Source: Ceratodon purpureus
Taxonomy: Eukaryota; Streptophyta; Bryopsida; Pseudoditrichales; Ditrichaceae
Assembly (NCBI GenBank): GCA_014871385.1
Contig: CM026421.1
Location: forward strand, 26,840,752 to 26,904,751
DNA length: 64,000 nucleotides
Reading direction: 5' to 3'
Below are positions 1 to 7,744 of the stretch, one piece after another; the first letter of the stretch is position 1; every line of letters starts with the position of its first letter. The translations under genes were made by a program, and so were the position numbers. The notes beneath the pieces were generated by a model. The model was not told the origin of the DNA. It saw only the letters and a list, made by a program, of their open reading frames with translations, and made no database searches.

Positions 1-1919
1 GTTGTATCACTGCATGTCTAAGTTTGTCATTCGTGGTGGAAAGGAGGCATATAATCTGAAGTATAAAGATTTTGTTCGTGGTGTGAATTCGGCTGGAGCA
101 CCGTACGTTCAGTAAGTTTCAAAAAACTTTTTATTGTTTTTTATTTGCTTGGTTATTCAGTAAGCTAGTTTGGATTTCTTTGTTTCGACTGTATTGATGT
201 TCTCAGTTCTTTGCTTCGAGCTTTTTTGTTTGCTTATTTTATGTTTTGCTTTGTGTTTTGCTTTTATGTTTTGCTTTGTGTTTTGCTTTTATGTTTTGCT
301 TTTACGTTTTGCTTTGTTATCTTCAAGTCTGGATTTAATTTACATGGTTTTTTTTTTTGTTTATTAGGTACAATGAGAGGCTGTCAAAAAATAACAAAGT
401 GTCACTGAGCCGCTGTCAGGATGAACACTTCCGACCACCCGTGACTTCTTACTCCCATGATGTTGTTATGACATGGGCCACTTATGATGAGCATCTTTCA
501 GATGACATGAAGAATGGTGCACTATTTCTCACTGCCATTCCTAAATCAGCATCAAAGGTATGGTATAAGAATACTCCAGTTGGCCTTTGTACAATCAGTA
601 ATTGGTTGAAAGTAATGGCTGCTGAAGCTAATGTTCAAGGAGTAGTGACGAACAAAAGTGGAAGGAGAACTGCTATCTCTCGCATGGCTATCGCTAACGT
701 GCCGAGGAATGTCATGTGTGAAGTGACTGGTCACAAGAGCGCTACTTCACTTGATCGCTACGATGATACTCTAGATGTTTCTAGAGAGGCTGCCATGCGA
801 GCTTTGGATGCTGCACCTGTTGGCGGTGTAGTTCAACAGTACTCATCGCTCAAGGCTCAGGTTGCTAGGGACTACATTGATCATAATGCTGTGAATGTTC
901 CATCGGCATTGAAGGAGGTTCCACCGAGTACCAACCTAAGTGTCGTTCCTTCATTTGCTAATTTTCCGTATGCTGGTTCTGATCGGCTGAATAGTCCTAC
1001 ACATACTAATTTCGTTGGAACTAATCTACATCAGAGTAGTCGACAGTTTCCGGTTACTGAAGCATCGGATCCAGGTACTGGAAGACCGCTTCAGGGTACT
1101 GGGCCACCAACTCAGATAAGTGGACACGGTCAAGTGGATATGGAGCCTGGATGTGCGGCTTATGTGCATCAGAGTCCGGCTTATGTGCATCAGAGTCCGG
1201 CTTATGTGCATCAGAGTCTTGTACCATCGCATCCACGTAGTGGACCACCGCTTCAAGGTCCTAGACCACCGGGTCCTAGACCACCGACTCAGATAAGTAG
1301 ACCTCCGGGTATGTCAAGTGGTCAAGCTGATATGGAGCCTAGATTTGCGGCTTCAGGTTCAGCAAGGTGTATAGGTGCCTGTGAAGTGCACTGCAGAGTT
1401 GGTGTTTCACCTCAATCTGGCAAGTTTGAGGTTGCTAAAAACCCTTATGGCAATCAGAAGAAGCATGGCCAGGTCTTCAAATCAGTTCCCCCACAATACG
1501 CCAAGACTGCTGGACAAATGTTACGTGAGGCCGACTTTGCAGAAGGATGTACCTACGGTGTGGAAGCGAGACTTTGTAATCCTGTTGATGGTACTTACTG
1601 TGAGCCTGATGATGTTTTAGGTTTCTCCGATTTAGACCTGCAAGATATCATAAACAACTTTGGGAGCAATCAAGAGGCACCGAAGAGGAGTGTTAGAGAA
1701 GAAGGTCAAGGTGGCGTTGCAGGCTCTTCTACTATGGCCGAGTCAAAAACCTGCGTTGTAGGGGATGGTGTGGTTGCTGTCACGAGTAAAGAATTGCGGC
1801 CAGTGCAGTCAGAGTCTCGACCTCCATCAACTCCATTTAGTCAGTTGACGAATGTCAACATGGTTTTTGGTAGGGAGCAGATGGAATCAGTTCTAAATAG
1901 ATTGTTTGGTTCGAAGTAA
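1..1919 (+). CDS. Tyrosine recombinase, Crypton/DUF3504 type (5' end outside window)
   Basis: I see two exons, 1-111 (reading frame from base 2) and 368-1919, joined across a GTAAGT...TTATTAG intron; the joined frame reads 555 residues to TAA with the N-terminus missing. The order of motifs fits the catalytic domain of DUF3504/Crypton-like tyrosine recombinases: box I Arg (codon 32-34, in IRGGKEAYNL), a WYKNTPVG motif, the K-x-x-R box (Lys 654-656, Arg 663-665), TGHKS (His 732-734) and the nucleophile Tyr (759-761, in LDRYDD). Lys in place of His in box II is tolerated in this family. The C-terminal ~380 residues are Pro/Gln/Ser-rich with tandem repeats and end near a short TNVNMVFG motif. 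Known family members cut and rejoin DNA for transposition, or are domesticated host proteins; which applies here is unknown. A possible polyadenylation signal AATAAA lies at 2033. No reverse transcriptase is visible nearby, which favours Crypton over other recombinase elements. Confidence 0.75.
1158..1220 (+). repeat. In-frame 21-bp tandem repeat (AYVHQSP x3)
   Basis: Three nearly identical 21-bp units encode AYVHQSP, AYVHQSP and AYVHQSL in the C-terminal tail of the recombinase gene. They sit inside a larger imperfect duplication: PPTQIS...DMEP occurs around 1105-1150 and again around 1285-1340. Because the unit is a multiple of three, copy-number change would not shift the frame. Confidence 0.9.
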
Positions 1920-2112
1920 TTTAGACCATGCTTTTCTCCCTCAACTAATTGTGACGTTGAATAGTTAGAAATAATGAGGGAGTTTTTAATGCAGGTCTAA
2001 GGTCTTTCTTCTGTGCTGTATGAAAATTTTGAAATAAAAAACAGTACATTCGGAGAAAATTGTGTACAGTTGTCTGATTCTAGTCGTTTGAATGGTCTGT
2101 TTCTGAATTCTG

Positions 2113-2300
2113 CTTGGGTGTACTGATTCGCTTGGGTGTACTGATTCGCTTGTTTGTATTGATTCGCTTTGGTGTTTCGTGTGTGGTATGAATGTACTTT
2201 CTTGAATTCTCGGAAAAGTTCTGTGGTTATGGGAAAAGTGGTGTGGTTATGGGAAAAAGTGGTGTGGTTATGGAAAAAAGTGGTGTGGTTATGGGGTGGT
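2113..2300. repeat. Two short tandem-repeat tracts downstream of the recombinase gene
   Basis: At about 2113-2170 a ~19-bp unit resembling CTTGGGTGTACTGATTCGC occurs three times; a further copy of its core (GTGTACTGATTCGC) lies near 2600. At about 2221-2300 a ~20-bp unit, GTGGTTATGGGAAAAAGTG, occurs about four times with small length changes. Neither tract is coding in any convincing frame. Confidence 0.8.
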
Positions 2301-2409
2301 AGGTGCGTGGTTATGAGTCTTTTTCCGGAATTTACGGAAAAGTAGTCGGGTTATGGGGTCTTAAGTTTGTGGTTATGAGTTTCCTTCCGAAGTTCACGGG
2401 AGACTGAGT

Positions 2410-2715
2410 GCGGCTACGGTTTATAACCGGGTCGTTCTAGGCCAATGAGGAGGGGGTACGTCACCCGACCGATGGTTACGAACTAGGTAACCTGGGGGAA
2501 GAGGATGGTTACGGGATGTAGCCGAGTCCGCCAGGACGAGGCGAAATCCCCCGTAACCATCCGATTCCCCCAGGTTACCGTTCGTAACCCACGGTTGGTG
2601 TACTGATTCGCTGCACCTTTTGCACTTTCCGGAGTATGCGGAGGTTACGGGTTATAACCTACGGTCTCTGAGCAAATCGGAAGCGAACACGTCAACCAAC
2701 CGTGGGTTACGGACT
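2410..2715. repeat. Foldback cluster (nested inverted repeats)
   Basis: The core is an imperfect inverted repeat: the left arm at about 2474-2516 reads GGTTACGAACT... to GGATGGTTACGGG, and the right arm at about 2549-2589 is its reverse complement with a few mismatches, around a ~32-base loop. Flanking pieces pair further out: ACCGATGGTTACGAAC on the left answers GTTCGTAACCCACGGT on the right. A third partner, ACCAACCGTGGGTTACGG, lies at 2695-2712, and TTATAACC motifs lie at both ends. The DNA is markedly more GC-rich than its surroundings. It could be a transposon end, a recombination substrate or a small foldback element. Confidence 0.7.
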
Positions 2716-2793
2716 GAGGGAAAACAAAGGCGACCTAAAGTTCTTAGCAACTTTCAGATGAGCAAAAAAGCCTTGTGCCAGTTTACAAATTCC
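2711..2793. repeat. Dispersed ~82-bp repeat, copy A
   Basis: This stretch, beginning GGACTGAGGGAAAACAAAGG and ending with GTGCCAGTTTACAAATTCC, is almost identical to 8013-8094: two substitutions and one one-base indel by eye. Flanking sequence on both sides is unrelated, so the boundaries are sharp. It directly precedes an exon-like ORF here, while the other copy lies in an intron of the NERD-domain gene. Confidence 0.85.
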
Positions 2794-3040
2794 AACTGAG
2801 CTAGATTTCATATCCGCTCGCTATGTTAATCATCCTCTCGGATACAAGTGTACGTTCAAAGCACTTGGGGAAATGAGCCCAGATTTCTCATGCCCAATCG
2901 ATATTGGCGAGTGTCTTGACCAGCTGCTCAAAGATTTGAGGGCACCATATCTCGTGATGCCAGGTGCAGATGGAATATTTGTCATCAAAGACCGAGAGCA
3001 ATATGCAAGGCGTCTGCGTGCCTTAGCATCACGTCTGTAA
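2762..3040 (+). CDS. Orphan exon-like ORF, product not recognised
   Basis: An open frame runs from 2762 to a TAA at 3038-3040 (92 codons) and has coding-like composition, for example GECLDQLLKDLRAPYLVMP and a basic end, EQYARRLRALASRL. There is no good ATG at its start; the first Met lies about a third of the way in. It may therefore be the last exon of a gene, with an acceptor candidate such as CTAG near 2802, or a captured gene fragment. No upstream exon in a compatible frame was found. I do not recognise the protein family. The dispersed repeat at 2711-2793 overlaps its 5' part, so only about 2794-3040 is likely to be genuine coding sequence. Confidence 0.35.
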   Translation, partial: AKKPCASLQIPTELDFISARYVNHPLGYKCTFKALGEMSPDFSCPIDIGECLDQLLKDLRAPYLVMPGADGIFVIKDREQYARRLRALASRL

Positions 3041-4818
3041 AGAGATGATAACATTGTATACTCTGTGTAGTATCGTAAGCAAATGTGTGTCTTATGTAGA
3101 AATTTCAGAGTTATTGTACTTAAACAAATCGTAATTTAGGAAGGACGAGGGGAAAACAAAAAACAAAAAACAAAACAAAAAATCCGAGTGCACCGAGCTG
3201 AAGAACATACGTAGATTATGTATGCGTGAGATGTAGAGTTGCTGGTATTGCAGAGTTCGGAGGATCCACACTGTAGCTTTGTAACAATTGGACGCCGACA
3301 GAACTCGAAGCTCGATAGTGAAATTTGGTGTGGACAAATAACTGAACGGGATGGACTGGGCCATTAGAGTTTATTACTTCTGTATCACTTCTGTTTCCTT
3401 ACATAAGAAAATGTGTAATTATTGTATATATTATGAGGCAGTCCTTTGTTGTGATTATTTGCATGGGTTTTCCTGATTCTTGCTGTAATTCTTTTCAAAC
3501 GCTTGGATGCACCCTTGCTCATGTAGTCAGGCATGAAGTAGTCCATGACTTGAGGATTATCTTCAGAATCTTGATCAAAAGTTATGCTGTTTACATTAAT
3601 TGACTTCATTCCGTCTAGTTTAGATGTCAGTCAATGACTATTCCGCAGACTTTTTATATTCAAAATTGTGATAGTGGTAGCTAGCAACAAAAACCCTTGC
3701 TTATATAACAACATGCTCATATTTCAGAAGAGAAACAGATGAGAACAGTTCGTGGATTCTAAAAATTAGGGTTAGGTGTTGATGAAAATGAAATCCATAT
3801 CGTTAATATGACCTGAAATTTACATGTCATTCAATTGTCAGCTCAATGATTTACTCAGTGGAGATTTTAGCTCTCTGTGTACCGAGCCCAATTACAGAAG
3901 TGGTTGCCTAGAGACATTACTCCTATGCTACACACAACATGAGGAAACGACATCAGATTCAGTGCTCAAAAACACACGGATGGGTAGAGCTTCTGCCGGA
4001 AAGGATAACACAAGGAAAAACAGATGTTACAGCAATTTAGAAATAGGGCGACACAGTTCTGTGCGTCTGGTTTGCAACATGGATCTTCATCTGCTTGCTT
4101 CTTTGGAGTTTTTATTCTCTCTGTACTTTCTTCTAGAGCTGCTGCTGTATGCTTCATCATGGTCTCCCTAATGAACCATATCAACGACATTGTGTATAAT
4201 GGCGCTTGAGGGAACGGCGTAGTTACACGTCAAATTATTTAGCTTTGTGTTGTGCTATCACATACATCTGAATTCAAAGACCATGGGGCTAATTCATGCC
4301 AGTTTTCTGTTTCATATACTCTCTGGCTAAATACCAACAAGAGTGGATGTCTCACAGAGAAAGTTGTGATAATCTTTCAACTGTACTCTACAGAGCGGCA
4401 GTGTATACTAAAAGCATCATAAGGTCTTCACTGCATTTTAAGGACTTTGAGAGTGAACTGTTAAGTAAATTTCACAAATCATTAAAACTGGGCTTATTTT
4501 GAATGAGTGAGTTACCACCACGCCACATCTGGTCACTTATCAATGAGTTCACTCCAGGGCCATTATTGTTACACTTCCTAGCCTGTCATTTCTACCAGCT
4601 GCATGCAATACTGCCTTTCACTGCGCCTACTAGTAATTAACCCAGTGCAAAAAACCAGTCATTATAATCAATTTATAAAACCTATTTCAATATATATGTT
4701 AATTTTCAGCGATTGCATAGTATACACCAAGTAGAATGAAAGGTCAAGATCGACTTAAACTGAACTGGCACGTACATCAATCACATTGAAGTGCAAATCA
4801 CTGGAAGTTTTGGTAGCA
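3041..4818. other. Intergenic, no supported gene
   Basis: Short frames occur here but have low-complexity or implausible translations and no splice-supported extension. I see only a few A-rich tracts (about 3150-3182) and no repeat with clear ends. Confidence 0.6.
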
Positions 4819-5031
4819 TTAGCCGGGGCTACTCTATGTGGAGTTAGCCCCCATTTTAGCCCCCCTTCACAAAGGTTCAGGAAATCTCAGATTTCTTTGT
4901 ACACTTGTTTTAGCCCCCAAAATTGCACACCTTGGCCAGGCTAATCTTTCCTGGCTAGAAGAAAGGGCAAGTTTAGCCCGGGTTAAAGTGCCAAGGATTA
5001 GCCCCCTTTTGAGTTTAGCCCTAGGGGCTAA
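4819..5031. mobile_element. MITE-like element with TTAGCCC motifs
   Basis: The ~213-bp segment starts TTAGCCGGGGCTA and ends TAGCCCTAGGGGCTAA, so the ends are an imperfect inverted repeat (TTAGCC...GGGCTA). Inside are at least five further copies of TAGCCC in the same orientation, at about 4844, 4856, 4911, 4974 and 4999. Terminal inverted repeats with clustered subterminal motifs are typical of non-autonomous hAT-like elements. I could not see a convincing target-site duplication, so the class remains open. Confidence 0.55.
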
Positions 5032-5033
5032 CA

Positions 5034-5285
5034 GCTCCAAAACTTCCTGTGAATGTTGCACGTCCTGTCTTTGACCAAGACTTGATTCTCGAAGCGGCGA
5101 ATTCTCCGAGGCCCGCAACGACTGAGAGCATACCACATGTGTGCAATCTTAGCAACGTAGCATTTGGAGTAACGTCGACAGTGTCACACTCCACAAGAGG
5201 TCTTGTTCTCTCCAGATTCTCACCGCTGGGAGAGGATATTCACATCAATCCAGTCACTTTCAGAAAATGGACCCAAGGTGTGTAG
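5034..5285 (+). pseudogene. Coding-like fragment, product not recognised
   Basis: The frame to the stop at 5283-5285, with its first ATG at 5049, encodes 78 residues with unbiased, protein-like composition (for example RPVFDQDLILEAANSPRPA and SPLGEDIHINPVTFRKW). It begins right at the edge of the MITE-like element, so it may be the remains of a host exon next to the insertion. No neighbouring exon or known domain supports a working gene. Confidence 0.3.
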
Positions 5286-5611
5286 AACAAAAAAATTATT
5301 GGCCGAAACAGCATTTGGTAGGCGCAGGCCGCTGTTTGATTTGAGAGTGATGGTAATGACACTAGTGCTGATAAGCGGCGCTACCCTTTGAGTTACATGC
5401 AAGTAGGATGCTCCAACATGCAAGTAGGCTGCCAGATGTTGAAATCCGCGTTTATGAATTCGCTCAGTAAATCGTGGTATAAAAAGCTGCAATGTTTAGA
5501 AAAAGAAACAGCTAGGATGAAAACGCTACGTAAGAATCCCTGGATTTGTAACTAAGAGTTCCGGTTTGGTTGTGAAAACTACTGATCAAGTAAATGATCA
5601 GATACAAATTC

Positions 5612-5660
5612 GTGGAAGGCCTCGGTGGTCAGGTGGAAGGCCTCGGGGGTCAGGTGGAAG
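5612..5660. repeat. 21-bp direct repeat upstream of the SPH gene
   Basis: Two full units of GTGGAAGGCCTCGGTGGTCA(G), differing by one base, lie at 5612-5632 and 5633-5653. A third partial unit (GTGGAAG) follows. The tract lies about 200 bp before the predicted 5' leader of the S1-like gene and could be promoter sequence or a simple duplication. Confidence 0.8.
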
Positions 5661-5867
5661 CGTGTGTCTGTACCTCTAATCCAATGCCTCGGGGGGAGGA
5701 TGAGGCTCCTTGTGAAAGCTACTTAAGAGAGTTTTGAGAACGCCAAACGCCCAACAGTTGCTCTGTCTTCCGTCTTCCTCTCTCTTCCGCTTCTCTAGTT
5801 CAGAGTTCGGTACCTGAGATACCATCATCAGAGGTCGAGGGATTTGGAGACTCGCCTTCAGCCTAAG

Positions 5868-6320
5868 GTAACAACTGAAGCTCAGTTCTCTCTCGTTTTC
5901 TCCTGAGATCATGCTGCATGATGTGTATGTTGCAGCTTAATGCATTATTTCGATCCTGTGAATTTCTTTTTGTTTCAGCATGGGTTAAGTCTACTAATTG
6001 GGTACACGATTTTCGCTTGTTCACATCTCTGAACTCGATTTCTACCTTGGCTTTGATGAATTCCATGCGAGCTGATCATCAGCCCATTATTTGTTCCTTT
6101 TTCTAAGCTTCTTCTCCGTGCATTTCCCTTGGATGAGCTAGCGTAAGTTTCCTGCATTTGTCTTTGTAACCAAATGTTAATTCCACAGTTTAGGTTGTAA
6201 GACAGCAGTTGTGGATTAATGCAACAACTTCAAGGTGTCGAAAGAATGATCAGCTACAATTACTCTATCCTTAACTTGCAAGTTGTAATTGACTGTGCTG
6301 CAGGCAGATCGGCATTGCAG
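5868..6320 (+). other. Probable 5'-UTR intron of the SPH gene
   Basis: A donor-like CTAAG/GTAACA at 5867/5868 follows a pyrimidine-rich leader (5761-5796). Two acceptor candidates precede the start codon: GTGCTGCAG ending at 6303 and GCATTGCAG ending at 6320. The intervening sequence contains no coding signal. Confidence 0.4.
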
Positions 6321-6326
6321 TTTACA

Positions 6327-6812
6327 ATGATGAATTCCAAGGCGGCCCTTCTGCTAATCCTAGCGATCGGTACCGTTGCGCTGCTCACGTGCAGCCCGGC
6401 TGACGCGGCCGTGCCACACCGCATCGGCTCCGTGCAGCTCATCAACGCCGTGGGCGCGAAGGTGATCGTGCCGCTGTGCTCTGGCCCAGACGGCGACCAT
6501 CGTGGGCCAGCCTTCATAGACTTCCCCGGATCCGAGTCCTTCCAGTTCCCAGTGAACGTCCTCTCTCACGGCTGGACGTGCAGCTTCGAGTACGTGAACA
6601 CAGCCGAAGGCGGCCGCAAGTACACCGCCGATGTGCTCGTATGGAAAGGCATTTTGCCAAAATCCAACAGCGCAGACGTGCCGGAGTATCCCTCTCTCAT
6701 GCCAGACTACGTGCCTTGCAACGATTGCATCTGGAAGATCCAACGCGATGGGTTCTACCGAGCTGATGATAAGAATCACGCGGTCTTCCAGTTGATGGCT
6801 CACTGGAAGTAG
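6327..6812 (+). CDS. Secreted S1/SPH-type protein (plant self-incompatibility S1 homologue family)
   Basis: A single-exon ORF of 161 residues starting at ATGATGAATTCC. Residues 4-27 form a hydrophobic signal peptide (KAALLLILAIGTVALLTC) with a likely cut near SPADA/A, so the product should be secreted. The mature part has the S1 fold pattern: VQLINAVGAKVIVPLC near the N-terminus, GWTCSFEYV in the middle and PCNDCIWKI near the end, with four cysteines (C51, C85, C131, C134) placed as in the family. In poppy the S1 protein is a pollen-rejection ligand; most plant homologues are small secreted proteins of unknown role, and no self-incompatibility role is implied here. The frame is open upstream to 6219, but the start is set by the signal peptide. 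AATAAA lies at 6960. It converges tail to tail with the NERD-domain gene. Confidence 0.85.
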   Translation: MMNSKAALLLILAIGTVALLTCSPADAAVPHRIGSVQLINAVGAKVIVPLCSGPDGDHRGPAFIDFPGSESFQFPVNVLSHGWTCSFEYVNTAEGGRKYTADVLVWKGILPKSNSADVPEYPSLMPDYVPCNDCIWKIQRDGFYRADDKNHAVFQLMAHWK

Positions 6813-7744
6813 GACCTCCAACTGATTCAAGGATGATTCCTGTTTGCTGTAGAGTTGTGAGAATTGAGACTGTTGCAACTCTCAGGCAATGTTTAGCAGG
6901 TGTTATAATCATGGTCTTTTGGTTGTGACCCTCAGTTGTTCTTACTGCCGGAAGGTCATAATAAAGAGAATCATCCTTCGTGTCCAGGAAAGCTTGGAGT
7001 TCGATCACAGTGTGTGTGTGGTTACCACCTTTTCTTTTTATCGTGAAGGTTTCGTGTGCGTGGATATGTTGGTGGAGGTTTCGTTTTCGGATAAGCTACA
7101 TTAGTAGATTGGAATTCTGTGGTATGACCTAATGTGTAAAAATTAGGTCTTGCGCTTCATTCCTCATATGTTGCATACCTGGTTGTGGTGACGCTTTGGA
7201 GGGGATTTCTCGTTGTGAGCCTGTCCTGAGCAATTTAGTCCGTCGGTTTGACAAATGAAATTAAAAATGCTTCAACGTATGATGCATCAAACACACATTG
7301 TGCCATAGAGTTTTGAATGATAAGAGTACAGATTCAAATGCCGGTTACAATCCTTACAGAGAAGTGTACATTGATCATACCAGCAGCATATTAGCTTGGT
7401 AGTTCAGATCATGGGTGACTATTTACTTCACCGTGAAATAATTTGTACATCCTTCAACAGCCGCCAGAAAAAAAGCAGAGGCCTATACTTAAAACTTTGT
7501 GCAACTAATGCCACATTAACCACCAAGAAAATCCAATAAACCTTCACCTGAGCTGGAAACTGAGCAGACAAAACAAAGAGCTACCTAATTCAAGCAGACC
7601 TTTGTTAGAACAAGCTCCAAATATCATGATGTATGAAAACATCCCTGAGAATACTGTACAGAATTCAGAAAGAAAGGAAAAATACTACCTCCCAGCTGAG
7701 GACGCCACGAGAACATGATCGACTCGATCAAGACTAACTTCTAA
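6813..7744. other. Convergent intergenic region
   Basis: This holds the 3' ends of the SPH gene (AATAAA at 6960) and of the minus-strand NERD-domain gene. I see no further gene or repeat with defined ends. Confidence 0.6.

Noticed and set aside
6360-6878. 172-codon minus-strand frame
   Set aside because: Antisense to the SPH coding exon, whose signal peptide and cysteines are convincing.
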